64,000 nt of DNA from Luzula sylvatica. Taxonomy: Eukaryota; Streptophyta; Magnoliopsida; Poales; Juncaceae. The number at the start of each line of letters is the position of its first letter. Position 1 is the stretch's first letter. Position numbers and translations under genes: made by a program. The notes under the pieces were generated by a model, which saw only the letters and a list, made by a program, of their open reading frames with translations, was not told the DNA's origin and did no database searches. Shown piece after piece: positions 38,691-52,299 of this stretch. The stretch is from the NCBI GenBank assembly GCA_946800325.1, contig OX326960.1, forward strand, positions 13,044,393 through 13,108,392. Reading direction: 5' to 3'.

Positions 38691-39190
38691 TAACTAACTA
38701 ACAAACTAACTAACTAACTAACTAACTACTAGATAAGTAACTAAATAACTAACTAATTAACAAACTATCAATCTTCCGACATACATATTAACTAACTAAC
38801 TAACTTACCAACTACCTTCCTACATACCCACTAACTAAGTTACAAACTAAATAAATAAATAACTATCTAAATAACTACTAGCTATTTAACTAACTGACTA
38901 AATAAATAAATAACTAACTAATTAACTAACTAACTAACTAACTGATTAACTAACTAACTAACAAATTAACTAATGAACTAGCTGCCTTCGTACATACCCA
39001 CAAACTAACTAACTTACTAACTAACTAATTAATTACCTAATTAATTAACTAATTAACTAACTAACTACTAGTTAACTAACTAACTAACTAAATAACTAAA
39101 TAACTAACTAACTAACTAACAAACCACTAGCTAACTAACTAAGTAATTAACTATCTAACTTACTAACTAACTACCTTCATACATGCCTAT

Positions 39191-39241
<51 letters not shown>

Positions 39242-39330
39242 ATAACTAAATAACTAAATAACTAAATAACTAAATAACTAACTAATTAACTAACTAACTA
39301 GCTAACTAACTAAATAACTAAATAACTAAA

Positions 39331-39380
<50 letters not shown>

Positions 39381-39522
39381 CCATCCTACATACCTACAAA
39401 CTAACTAACTAACTAATTGACTAACTAACCGACTAACTAACTACCATCCTACATACCTACAAACTAACCAATAACTAACTAACTAATTAACTAACTATCA
39501 AACTAACTAACTAACTAACTAG

Positions 39523-39975
39523 TTAATTAGTTAGTTTGTGAGTTAGACAGTTAGTTAGTTAGTTAGTAGCTAATATGTATGTAAAAACGTATTTAGTTAG
39601 TTAGTTAGATAGTTAGTTAATTAGTTAGTTAGTTAATAAGTGAGTTAGTTATCAAGTAGTTAGTTAGTTAGTTAATCAGGTAGTTATTTATTTAGTTAGT
39701 TAATTAGCTAGTAGTTAGTTAGTTTGTTAGTTAGTTAGTTATTTAGTTAGTTAGCGGTTATGTAAGAAGGTATGTAGTTAGTTAGTTAGTTAGTTAGTTA
39801 ATTAGTTAGTTAGTTAGTTAGTTAATAGGTATGTAGAAAGATAGTTTGTTAGTTAATTAGCTAATTAATTAGTTAGTTATTTAGTTAGTTATCTAGTAGT
39901 AAGTTAGTTAGTTAGTTGGTTAGTTAGTTAGTTAGTCCGTTAGTGAGTTAGTTAGTAAATATGTATGTAAGAAGG

Positions 39976-40006
<31 letters not shown>

Positions 40007-40107
40007 ATAGTTAGTAAATTAGTTAGTCAATTAGTTAGTTAGCTAGTAGTTAGTTAGTTAGTTTAGTTAGTTATTTAGTTATTAGTCAGTCATTTAGTTA
40101 GTTAGTT
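39523..40107 (+). repeat. TTAG strand-flip module, copy 2
   Basis: Same opening (ACTAGTTAATTAGTTAG), inner words and closing GTTAAC (40105-40110) as copy 1 at 11163. Differences from copy 1 include GAGTTAGACAG in place of GAGTTAGTGAG near the start. Confidence 0.93.
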
Positions 40108-41007
40108 AACTAACTAACTAACTAAATAACTAACTAACTAACTAAATAAATAACAAGTTAAGTAACTAACTAACTACTGGCCAACTAACTAACTAACTAA
40201 CTAAATAACTAACTAGTTAACTAACTAACTAACTACTGGCTAACTAACTAACTAACTAACTAAATAACTAACTCAAGTAACAAATTGATTAACTTACTAA
40301 CCAACCTAACTAGCCGCCTTCCAACATACCCACTAACTAACGAACATACTAACTAACTAACTGACTATATTACTAACTAAGTAACTAACTATCTTCCTAC
40401 ATACCTATTAACTTACTCACTAACTAACTAACTAACTTCCTTCCAACAAACCTATTAACTAACTGACTAACTAAGTAACTACTATCTAACACACTCAGTA
40501 GCTAACTAACTAACTAACTAATTAACTAACTAACTACTTTCCAATTAAATTACTAACTAATTAAGAAACCAACTAACTAATTAAGTAACTAACTAATTAT
40601 GTAACTAACTAATTAACTAACTAACTAACTTCTAGCTAACTAACTAATTACATAATTAACTACCGAACAAACTTACTAACTACCCTAATACATGCGTATT
40701 AAATAACTGACTAACTAACTACCTAACCAATTAACTAACTCATTAAGTAACTAACTAACTAACTTCCTATATACATATTAACTAACTAACTGAGTAAGTA
40801 ACTACTAGCTAACAAACTGACTAGCTAACTAACTAACTAACGTATTAACTAACAAACTGCCTTCCTACGTACCCACTAATTAATTAAGTAACCAACTAAC
40901 TAATTAACTAACTAACTAACTTACTAACTACTAGCTAACAAGCTAATTAAAAAATTAACTAACTTACTAACTACCTTGATACATATATATTGATTAACTA
41001 ACGAACC
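40108..41007 (-). repeat. CTAA satellite up to the first solo LTR
   Basis: Homologous to 11767-12600. It ends with the left copy of the target-site duplication GAACC (41003-41007) inside GATTAACTAACGAACC. Confidence 0.94.
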
Positions 41008-41590
41008 TGTTGGTTAATTCTAACCTAGAGGGGGGTAAATTTGGTAATCTACCGTACAATTACTTTAGCTAATTACCTAATTTACTATGCGGAATAAATA
41101 ATAATTTAAATAAAGTAGATGATACCGGAAACACTTGAACACAAGATATTTTTTAACGAAGTTCGGTAGGTGGTTGCTATGTAGCCTTAACTCACCCTTT
41201 ACTCGCTTAATTGACCGATTCAATTAAGTTGTGAGTACCTACATCTCCGGGAATGCCTTGCGCCTCTTTTTGGCTTTTCGATTGAATTCCAACTCACTCG
41301 ATTACAAGGTGTCGCCTAGATCGATTTACACGCTTTCTATCGAGCTATAGCTTAGGCTCTTTACAAGTAGTTGCACTAGCCTATTACAATTTTCACTAAT
41401 CGAGCTACAACGTGATCGGTCACGTGAGTGGGATACGATTAGTGGAGGTTATCGAAAGTAGATCGAAGATCTAAAGAGGGTTTCTCAAGCTATCAATGGA
41501 TATGGATAATCACGGCTTTTAGGGTTTCTCTCTTTTGTGTTTTGAATGTGAGGAAGTGAAGAGTTGAGGGAGAGAAGCCCTAGAAGGATT

Positions 41591-41599
41591 CTATTTATA
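41591..41599 (-). promoter_or_regulatory. TATA box of solo LTR copy 1
   Basis: CTATTTATA on the plus strand is TATAAATAG on the minus strand. It is followed on the minus strand by a TCTCCCTCAAC-type leader, so transcription would run toward 41008 and into the CTAA array. Confidence 0.65.
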
Positions 41600-41630
41600 C
41601 TCTCTATAGAAATCCTTCAGAAAATTGCCA

Positions 41631-41964
41631 GTGCATTCAGAACGCACAATGTTCGTTCTGAACGCACATGCAGTTTGTACTAGCCGTTTCAAAATAACGT
41701 GCAAATATATTTTTTGGTCCGTTCGAACGAACACAGTTCGTTCACAACGGACTCACTTATACATTAAATTTGTGTTCACAGAAAGGATTGTCCGTTCAAC
41801 GCACTTAAATGGTGTGTGAACGAATTATATATGTCCGTTCGAACGTACATGTTTGTTCGTTCGAACGCACACAATCCTGTGACATTTTGGTTCTTATCAA
41901 GAGATGATATTTTGATATGTGGCAAGTTCGTTCTGAACGGACTTTGAGTTCGTTCAGAACGCAC
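41631..41964 (-). promoter_or_regulatory. Nine clustered 15-17-bp quasi-palindromes in the U3 part of solo LTR copy 1
   Basis: Sites with the pattern GTxCGTTC-(0-2)-GAACGxAC or close variants lie at 41631, 41651, 41717, 41736, 41790, 41833, 41855, 41926 and 41948. Half-sites are GTGCGTTC, GTCCGTTC or GTTCGTTC. All lie 30-375 bp upstream of the minus-strand TATA box, where an enhancer would be expected. Which protein binds, if any, is unknown. Confidence 0.7.
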
Positions 41965-42246
41965 TTCATGTTTGATTGAACTCTTTGTTATTTTGAACAT
42001 GATTTTACTTGAGATCTACTAGGTTTCTACCTATGGTTTATTTGTGGCGAATCCCACTCACGGAAGGCTTCGACATCTTGATTCTTGATATGCTTCAAGA
42101 GCCTTCCTTCTAGTCTTCTCTTGTTGTGCTTCTTGTGTTGTTCATCTTGTAGCCGTACCTGTGTTATCCTACACATTTTCTCGATGTAAACGTTAGTAAT
42201 GACAGTGTTTTGAAATAATCAAACCATTAGAAAATTTGAACCAACA

Positions 42247-42370
42247 GAACCCACTAACTAACTAACTACTAGCTAACTAACTAAATAACTAACTGATTAA
42301 CTAACTGATTAACTAACTAACTAACTAATTAACTAACTATCTAACTAACTAACTAACAACCTTCTTGCAT

Positions 42371-42414
<44 letters not shown>

Positions 42415-42494
42415 CTAGCTAATTAAATAACTAACTGACTAACTAACTACCTTCTTACATACATATTGACTAACTAACTAACTAACTAACTAAT

Positions 42495-42535
<41 letters not shown>

Positions 42536-42593
42536 TATTAACTAACTAACTCACTAAGTAACTATTAGCTTACTGAATAAATAACTAACTAAC

Positions 42594-42641
<48 letters not shown>

Positions 42642-43204
42642 AACTAGATAACTAACTAAATAACTAACTAATTAACTAAATAACTATCTTCCTACATACA
42701 TATTAACTAACTAACTAACTAACTAACTTACTAACTGCCTTCCTACATACCCAATAACTTAGTAACTAACTAAATAACTACTAGCTATTTAATTAACTAA
42801 CTAACTAAATAAATAACTGACTAATTAACTAACTAACTAACTAACTAGTTAACTAACTAACTAACAAATTAACTAACTAACTAGCTACCTTCGTACATAC
42901 CCACTAACTAACTGACTTACTAACTAACTAATTAATTAACTAATTAACTAACTAACTACTAGTTAACTAATTAACTAACTAACTAAATAACTAACTAATT
43001 AACTATCTAACTAACAAATAAACTACTAGCTAACTAACTAACTAACTTTCTAACAAACTACCTTCATACATACCTATTAACTAACTAACTAACTAACTAA
43101 CTACCTTCCTAACTAACTAACTAACTAAATAATTAAATAACCGACAAATTAACTAATTAACGAACTAACTAAATAACCGAATAACTATATTCCTAGATAC
43201 CAAT

Positions 43205-43238
<34 letters not shown>

Positions 43239-44553
43239 CTTTCCTACATACCCACTAACTTACTAACTAACTACCTTCGCACTAACTAACTAACTAACTA
43301 ACTAACTATCTAACTAAATAACTAACTAGCTAACTAACTAACTACTAGTAACTAAATAAATACTAAATAACTAACTAGTTAACTAACTAAATAACTAACT
43401 AACTAACTACTAGATAACTAACTAACTAACTAACTAAATAACTAACTGACTAACTAACTACTAGCTAGCTGATAAAATAACTAACAAACTAATTACAAGA
43501 TAACTAACATAATAACTAACTAATTTACTAACTAACTATCTTCTTAAGTACCTATTAACTAACTATATAACTAACTAACTACCTTCCTACATAACCGCCA
43601 ACTAACTAACTAACTAACTTAATAAATAACTATCCTGCTAACTACTAGCTAGCTAACTAACTAACTAACTAACTAACTAAATAACTGACTGATGACCTAA
43701 CTAACTAACTAACTACTAGATAACTAACTAACTAACTGACTAACTAACTAACTAACTAACTAATTAACTAACAAACTAACTAATTAACTAACTATCAATC
43801 TAACTAACTAACTACCTTGATACATATATATTGATTAACAAACTAACTACTAGCCAACTAACTAAGTAACTAACTAAATAACAAATTGATTAACTAACTG
43901 ACTAACTAATTAACTACCTGTCTAACTAACTAACTAACTAACAACCTTCTTACATACTAACTAACTAAATAACTAACTAACTAACCACTAGCTAATTAAC
44001 TAACTAACTAACTAACTAACTACCATCTTACATACATATTGACTAACTAACTATCTAAGAACCTACTTACACACATATTGATTAACTAACTAACTAACTA
44101 TAACTAATTAACTAACTAACTAGCTAACTAACTAACTAACTAATTAACTAAGTTACTAACAAACTACTAGCTAACTGAATAAATAACTAACTAACTAACA
44201 AACTAACTAACAAACTACTAGATAACTAACTAAATAACAAACTAATTAACTAACAAACTATCTTCCTACGTACATATTAACTAACTAACAAACCAACTTA
44301 CTAACTAACTTACTAACTACCTTCCTACATACCCACTAACAAAGTCACTCACTAATTAAATTAATAACTAACTAAATAACTACTAGCTATTTAACTAACG
44401 AACTAACTAACTAAATAACTGACCAATTAACTAACTAACTAACTAATTAACTAACAAACTAGCTACCTTCGTACATACCTACTAACTAACTAACTTACTA
44501 ACTAACTAATTAACTAACTAATTAATTAACTAATTAACTAACGAACTACTAGT

Positions 44554-44588
<35 letters not shown>

Positions 44589-45314
44589 TTAACTAATTAA
44601 CTAACTAACTAACAACTAGCTAACTAACTAACTAGTTAACTATCTAACTTACTAACTAACTACCTTTATACATACCTATTATCTAACTAACCAACTACCT
44701 TTCTAACTAAATAACTAAAAAACTAACTAACTAACTAAATAACTAAACAACTAACTAATTAACAAACTAACTAACTAACTAAATAACTATCTTCGTACAT
44801 GTCTATTAATTATCTAATTAACTAACAAACAAACAAACTACCTTCCCACATACCCACTAACTAACTAACTAACTACCCTCCCACTAACCAACTAACTAAC
44901 TATCTAACTAACTAAATAACTAACTAGCTAACTAACTAACTACTATATAACTAACAAACTAACTAACTAAATAACTAATTAGTTAACTAACTAAATAACT
45001 AACTAACTAACTACTAGATAACTAACTACTAACTAATTAACTAACTATCTAACTAACTTACTAACTACCTTGATACATATATATTGATTAACTAACTAAC
45101 CCACTAACTAACAAACCACAGGCTAACTAACTAAGTAACTAACTAAGTAACTAACTGATTAACTAACTAACTAATTAATTAACAAACTATCTAACTAATT
45201 AACTAACTAACAACCTTCTTGCATACTAACTAACTAACTAACTAACTAACTACTAGCTAATTAACTAACTAACTAAGTAACTACCTTCTTACATACATAT
45301 TGACTAACTAACTT

Positions 45315-45356
<42 letters not shown>

Positions 45357-45845
45357 AATTAGCTAACTCAATAAATATCTAACAAACAAACAAACTAACT
45401 ACTAGATTACTAACTAAATAACTAACTAATTAACTAAATAACTATCTTCCTACATACATATTAACTAAATAACTAACTAACTTACTAACTGCCTTCCTAT
45501 ATACCCACTAACTTAAAAACTAACTAAATAACTACTAGCTATTTAACTAACTAACTAACTAAATAAATAACTAACTAATTAACTAACTAACTAACAAATT
45601 GACTAACTAACTAGCTACCTTCGTACATACCCACTAACTAACTAATTAACTAACTAGTTAATTAACTAATTAACTAACTAACTACTAGTTAACTAACTAA
45701 CTAACTAACTAAATAACTAACTAATTAAATAACTAACTAACTAATAAACTACTAGCTAACTAAGTAACTAACTTTCTAACAAACTACCTTCATACATACC
45801 TATTAACTAACTAACTAACTACCTTTCTAACTAACTAACTAACTC

Positions 45846-45878
<33 letters not shown>

Positions 45879-46280
45879 ATAACTAACTAACTGACAAATT
45901 AACTAATTAACAAACTAACTATATAACCGAATAACTATCTTCCTAGATACCTATTAACTAACTAACTAACTAACTAACTACTTTCCTACATACGCACTAA
46001 CTTACTAACTAACTAACTACTAGATAACTAGTTAACTAACTAAATAACTAACTAACTAACTACTAGATAACTAACTAACTAACTAACTAACTAACTACTA
46101 GCTAGCTGACAAAATAACTAACTAACTAATTAATAGATAACAAACATAATAACTAACTAATTTACTAACTAACTATCTTTTTAAATACCAATTAACAAAA
46201 TAACTAACTAACTAACTACATTCCCACATACCCACCAACTAACTAACTAACTAACTAAATAAATAACTAACCAACTAACT

Positions 46281-46313
<33 letters not shown>

Positions 46314-46422
46314 ATAACTAACTGATGACCTAACTAACTAACTAACTAACTAATTCACTAACTAACTAATTAACTAACTATCTAACTAACTAACTAACTA
46401 CCTTGATACATACATATAGATC

Positions 46423-46455
<33 letters not shown>

Positions 46456-47805
46456 CAAGCTAACTAACTAAGTAACTAACAAAATAACTAACTGATTAAC
46501 TAACTAACTAACTAACTAACCTACTAATTAACTAACTATCTAACTAACTAACTAACTAACGACCTTCTTACATACTAACTAACTAACTAACTACTAGCTA
46601 AATAACTAACTAACTAACTACCTTCTTACATACATATTGACTAATTAACTAACTAACTAACTAACTAATTAACTAACTAATTAACTAACTAACTTACTAA
46701 CTAACTAACTACTAGCTAACTGAATAAATAACTAACTAACTACTAGATAACTAACTAAATAACTAACTAATTAACTAACTAGTTTACAAACTAACTATCT
46801 TCTTAAATACCTATTAATTTACTAACTAACTATCTTCTTAAATACCTATTAATTTACTAACTAACTAGCTAACTACCTTCCTACATACCCACTAACGGAC
46901 TAACTAACTAACTAACTAAATCACTAACAAGCTAACTACTAGCAAACTAACTAACTAACTAAATAAATAACTAACTGATGACCTAACTAACTAACTAACT
47001 ACATGATAACTAACTAACTAACTGACTAACTAACTAGCTAACTAATGAACTAACTAACTAAATAACTAACTATCTAACTAACAAATTAACTACCTTGATA
47101 CATACATATTGATTAACTAACGAACTCACTAACTAACTAACTACTAGCTAACTAACTAACTCACTAACTAAAGAACTAACTGATTTACTAACTAACTAAC
47201 TAACTAACTAACAAACAAACAAACTAACTAACTAACTAACCAGATAATTAACTAACTAACTAACTAATTAACTATCCTCTCACACACATTGACTAACTAA
47301 CTAATTAACTAACTAACAAACTAACTAACTAACTAACTAACTACTAGATAACTAACTAAATAACTAACTAATTAACAAACTATCAATCTTCCGACATACA
47401 TATTAACTAACTAACTAACTTACCAACTACCTTCCTACATACCCACTAACTAAGTTACAAACTAAATAAATAAATAACTATCTAAATAACTACTAGCTAT
47501 TTAACTAACTGACTAAATAAATAAATAACTAACTAATTAACTAACTAACTAACTAACTGATTAACTAACTAACTAACAAATTAACTAATGAACTAGCTGC
47601 CTTCGTACATACCCACAAACTAACTAACTTACTAACTAACTAATTAATTACCTAATTAATTAACTAATTAACTAACTAACTACTAGTTAACTAACTAACT
47701 AACTAAATAACTAAATAACTAACTAACTAACTAACAAACCACTAGCTAACTAACTAAGTAATTAACTATCTAACTTACTAACTAACTACCTTCATACATG
47801 CCTAT

Positions 47806-47856
<51 letters not shown>

Positions 47857-47945
47857 ATAACTAAATAACTAAATAACTAAATAACTAAATAACTAACTAA
47901 TTAACTAACTAACTAGCTAACTAACTAAATAACTAAATAACTAAA

Positions 47946-47981
<36 letters not shown>

Positions 47982-48132
47982 CAACTAACTACCATCCTAC
48001 ATACCTACAAACTAACTAACTAACTAATTGACTAACTAACCGACTAACTAACTACCATCCTACATACCTACAAACTAACCAATAACTAACTAACTAATTA
48101 ACTAACTATCAAACTAACTAACTAACTAACTA
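42247..48132 (-). repeat. CTAA satellite between solo LTR copy 1 and the third flip module
   Basis: Starts with the right GAACC copy. Contains the end of 8.6-kb copy 1 and the start of copy 2 (join at 46016/46017). The sequence 42290-43310 recurs at about 50900-51925 and again at about 59000-60008. No genes. Confidence 0.95.
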
Positions 48133-48586
48133 GTTAATTAGTTAGTTTGTGAGTTAGACAGTTAGTTAGTTAGTTAGTAGCTAATATGTATGTAAAAACG
48201 TATTTAGTTAGTTAGTTAGATAGTTAGTTAATTAGTTAGTTAGTTAATAAGTGAGTTAGTTATCAAGTAGTTAGTTAGTTAGTTAATCAGGTAGTTATTT
48301 ATTTAGTTAGTTAATTAGCTAGTAGTTAGTTAGTTTGTTAGTTAGTTAGTTATTTAGTTAGTTAGCGGTTATGTAAGAAGGTATGTAGTTAGTTAGTTAG
48401 TTAGTTAGTTAATTAGTTAGTTAGTTAGTTAGTTAATAGGTATGTAGAAAGATAGTTTGTTAGTTAATTAGCTAATTAATTAGTTAGTTATTTAGTTAGT
48501 TATCTAGTAGTAAGTTAGTTAGTTAGTTGGTTAGTTAGTTAGTTAGTCCGTTAGTGAGTTAGTTAGTAAATATGTATGTAAGAAGG

Positions 48587-48621
<35 letters not shown>

Positions 48622-48722
48622 ATAGTTAGTAAATTAGTTAGTCAATTAGTTAGTTAGCTAGTAGTTAGTTAGTTAGTTTAGTTAGTTATTTAGTTATTAG
48701 TCAGTCATTTAGTTAGTTAGTT
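48133..48722 (+). repeat. TTAG strand-flip module, copy 3
   Basis: Copy of 39523-40107 carried by the 8.6-kb duplication. Opens at TAGTTAATTAGTTAG and closes at GTTAAC (48720-48725). One extra TTAG unit near 48610 and one near 48675 compared with copy 2. Confidence 0.93.
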
Positions 48723-49622
48723 AACTAACTAACTAACTAAATAACTAACTAACTAACTAAATAAATAACAAGTTAAGTAACTAACTAACTACTGGCCAAC
48801 TAACTAACTAACTAACTAAATAACTAACTAGTTAACTAACTAACTAACTACTGGCTAACTAACTAACTAACTAACTAAATAACTAACTCAAGTAACAAAT
48901 TGATTAACTTACTAACCAACCTAACTAGCCGCCTTCCAACATACCCACTAACTAATGAACATACTAACTAACTAACTGACTATATTACTAACTAAGTAAC
49001 TAACTATCTTCCTACATACCTATTAACTTACTCACTAACTAACTAACTAACTTCCTTCCAACAAACCTATTAACTAACTAACTAACTAAGTAACTACTAT
49101 CTAACACACTCAGTAGCTAACTAACTAACTAACTAATTAACTAACTAACTACTTTCCAATTAAATTACTAACTAATTAAGAAACCAACTAACTAATTAAG
49201 TAACTAACTAATTATGTAACTAACTAATTAACTAACTAACTAACTTCTAGCTAACTAACTAATTACATAATTAACTACCGAACAAACTTACTAACTACCC
49301 TAATACATGCGTATTAAATAACTGACTAACTAACTACCTAACCAATTAACTAACTCATTAAGTAACTAACTAACTAACTTCCTATATACATATTAACTAA
49401 CTAACTGAGTAAGTAACTACTAGCTAACAAACTGACTAGCTAACTAACTAACTAACGTATTAACTAACAAACTGCCTTCCTACGTACCCACTAATTAATT
49501 AAGTAACCAACTAACTAATTAACTAACTAACTAACTTACTAACTACTAGCTAACAAGCTAATTAAAAAATTAACTAACTTACTAACTACCTTGATACATA
49601 TATATTGATTAACTAACGAACC
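48723..49622 (-). repeat. CTAA satellite up to solo LTR copy 2
   Basis: Copy of 40108-41007 with rare substitutions (CTAATGAACATAC for CTAACGAACATAC). Ends with GAACC at 49618-49622. Confidence 0.94.
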
Positions 49623-50205
49623 TGTTGGTTAATTCTAACCTAGAGGGGGGTAAATTTGGTAATCTACCGTACAATTACTTTAGCTAATTACCTAATTTAC
49701 TATGCGGAATAAATAATAATTTAAATAAAGTAGATGATACCGGAAACACTTGAACACAAGATATTTTTTAACGAAGTTCGGTAGGTGGTTGCTATGTAGC
49801 CTTAACTCACCCTTTACTCGCTTAATTGACCGATTCAATTAAGTTGTGAGTACCTACATCTCCGGGAATGCCTTGCGCCTCTTTTTGGCTTTTCGATTGA
49901 ATTCCAACTCACTCGATTACAAGGTGTCGCCTAGATCGATTTACACGCTTTCTATCGATCTATAGCTTAGGCTCTTTACAAGTAGTTGCACTAGCCTATT
50001 ACAATTTTCACTAATCGAGCTACAACGTGATCGGTCACGTGAGTGGGATACGATTAGTGGAGGTTATCGAAAGTAGATCGAAGATCTAAAGAGGGTTTCT
50101 CAAGCTATCAATGGATATGGATAATCACAGCTTTTAGGGTTTCTCTCTTTTGTGTTTTGAATGTGAGGAAGTGAAGAGTTGAGGGAGAGAAGCCCTAGAA
50201 GGATT

Positions 50206-50214
50206 CTATTTATA
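50206..50214 (-). promoter_or_regulatory. TATA box of solo LTR copy 2
   Basis: TATAAATAG on the minus strand, identical to the copy at 41591-41599. Confidence 0.65.
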
Positions 50215-50245
50215 CTCTCTATAGAAATCCTTCAGAAAATTGCCA

Positions 50246-50579
50246 GTGCATTCAGAACGCACAATGTTCGTTCTGAACGCACATGCAGTTTGTACTAGCC
50301 GTTTCAAAATAACGTGCAAATATATTTTTTGGTCCGTTCGAACGAACACAGTTCGTTCACAACGGACTCACTTATACATTAAATTTGTGTTCACAGAAAG
50401 GATTGTCCGTTCAACGCACTTAAATGGTGTGTGAACGAATTATATATGTCCGTTCGAACGTACATGTTTGTTCGTTCGAACGCACACAATCCTGTGACAT
50501 TTTGGTTCTTATCAAGAGATGATATTTTGATATGTGGCAAGTTCGTTCTGAACGGACTTTGAGTTCGTTCAGAACGCAC
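50246..50579 (-). promoter_or_regulatory. Nine clustered quasi-palindromes in solo LTR copy 2
   Basis: Copy of 41631-41964; all nine sites are preserved, with no substitution seen inside them. Confidence 0.68.
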
Positions 50580-50861
50580 TTCATGTTTGATTGAACTCTT
50601 TGTTATTTTGAACATGATTTTACTTGAGATCTACTAGGTTTCTACCTATGGTTTATTTGTGGCGAATCCCCCTCACGGAAGGCTTCGACATCTTGATTCT
50701 TGATATGCTTCAAGAGCCTTCCTTCTAGTCTTCTCTTGTTGTGCTTCTTGTGTTGTTCATCTTGTAGCCGTACCTGTGTTATCCTACACATTTTCTCGAT
50801 GTAAACGTTAGTAATGACAGTGTTTTGAAATAATCAAACCATTAGGAAATTTGAACCAACA

Positions 50862-50985
50862 GAACCCACTAACTAACTAACTACTAGCTAACTAACTAAA
50901 TAACTAACTGATTAACTAACTGATTAACTAACTAACTAACTAATTAACTAACTATCTAACTAACTAACTAACAACCTTCTTGCAT

Positions 50986-51029
<44 letters not shown>

Positions 51030-51109
51030 CTAGCTAATTAAATAACTAACTGACTAACTAACTACCTTCTTACATACATATTGACTAACTAACTAACTAA
51101 CTAACTAAT

Positions 51110-51150
<41 letters not shown>

Positions 51151-51208
51151 TATTAACTAACTAACTCACTAAGTAACTATTAGCTTACTGAATAAATAAC
51201 TAACTAAC

Positions 51209-51256
<48 letters not shown>

Positions 51257-51819
51257 AACTAGATAACTAACTAAATAACTAACTAATTAACTAAATAACT
51301 ATCTTCCTACATACATATTAACTAACTAACTAACTAACTAACTTACTAACTGCCTTCCTACATACCCAATAACTTAGTAACTAACTAAATAACTACTAGC
51401 TATTTAATTAACTAACTAACTAAATAAATAACTGACTAATTAACTAACTAACTAACTAACTAGTTAACTAACTAACTAACAAATTAACTAACTAACTAGC
51501 TACCTTCGTACATACCCACTAACTAACTGACTTACTAACTAACTAATTAATTAACTAATTAACTAACTAACTACTAGTTAACTAATTAACTAACTAACTA
51601 AATAACTAACTAATTAACTATCTAACTAACAAATAAACTACTAGCTAACTAACTAACTAACTTTCTAACAAACTACCTTCATACATAACTATTAACTAAC
51701 TAACTAACTAACTAACTACCTTCCTAACTAACTAACTAACTAAATAATTAAATAACCGACAAATTAACTAATTAACGAACTAACTAAATAACCGAATAAC
51801 TATATTCCTAGATACCAAT

Positions 51820-51853
<34 letters not shown>

Positions 51854-52267
51854 CTTTCCTACATACCCACTAACTTACTAACTAACTACCTTCGCACTAA
51901 CTAACTAACTAACTAACTAACTATCTAACTAAATAACTAACTAGCTAACTAACTAACTACTAGTAACTAAATAAATACTAAATAACTAACTAGTTAACTA
52001 ACTAAATAACTAACTAACTAACTACTAGATAACTAACTAACTAACTAACTAAATAACTAACTGACTAACTAACTACTAGCTAGCTGATAAAATAACTAAC
52101 AAACTAATTACAAGATAACTAACATAATAACTAACTAATTTACTAACTAACTATCTTCTTAAGTACCTATTAACTAACTATATAACTAACTAACTACCTT
52201 CCTACATAACCGCCAACTAACTAACTAACTAACTTAATAAATAACTATCCTGCTAACTACTAGCTAG

Positions 52268-52299
<32 letters not shown>

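Larger units (their letters stand above)
26572..39522 (-). repeat. Main CTAA satellite block, 13 kb
   Basis: Opposite orientation to the preceding block, starting at GTTAAC and ending at ACTAGTTAATTAG. It contains two tandem copies of a 5.15-kb segment. Punctuation words appear as TACCTTCCTACATACCC, CCTTGATACATACATATTG and TATCTTCTTAAATACC. No genes seen. Confidence 0.95.
41008..42246 (-). mobile_element. Solo LTR, copia-like, copy 1
   Basis: 1239 bp of unique sequence inside the array, with 6-bp inverted ends TGTTGG/CCAACA and a 5-bp target duplication GAACC at 41003-41007 and 42247-42251. The TATA box (TATAAATAG) is on the minus strand, so the LTR reads right to left. Its minus-strand end has a CCCCCCTCTAGG stretch before CCAACA, a pattern I associate with some plant Ty1/copia LTRs. 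No interior or partner LTR is present, as expected after recombination between two LTRs. Short ORFs at 41625-41819 and 41776-42000 fall in the repeated promoter part and are not genes. Related empty sites lie near 45070 and 53705, where GATTAACTAACTAACCCAC is uninterrupted. Confidence 0.88.
37394..46016 (-). repeat. 8.6-kb tandem segmental duplication, copy 1
   Basis: Begins at CTACTAGATAACTAGTTAAC and includes the end of the 5.15-kb copy B, a strand-flip module, the solo LTR and CTAA array up to 46016. The offset to copy 2 is 8615 bp at the solo LTR and 8623 bp at the left edge. The join at 46016/46017 lies inside TTACTAACTAACTAACTAC. Confidence 0.93.
49623..50861 (-). mobile_element. Solo LTR, copia-like, copy 2
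   Basis: Same length, ends and flanking GAACC (49618-49622 and 50862-50866) as copy 1. Because site and duplication are the same, it arose by the 8.6-kb segmental duplication, not by a second insertion. Differences seen: GATCTATAG for GAGCTATAG, CACAGC for CACGGC, CCCCCTC for CCCACTC and TTAGGAAA for TTAGAAAA. Confidence 0.88.

Noticed and set aside
41631..41964. Heat-shock elements in the solo LTR
   Set aside because: TTC and GAA blocks are frequent, but their spacing (0-2 bases, often directly joined or separated by one) does not follow the regular two-base spacing of heat-shock elements.
41625..42000. ORFs of 64 and 74 codons in the solo LTRs (also 50240-50615)
   Set aside because: They fall in the iterated palindromes, which give repeated SERT/RTN words by translation on both strands. 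These are chance ORFs in a repeat.
41008..42246. MITE or DNA transposon
   Set aside because: The TG...CA ends, a 5-bp target duplication, a TATA box and a CCCCCCTCTAGG stretch near the U5 end fit a solo LTR better. Inverted ends are only 6 bp.
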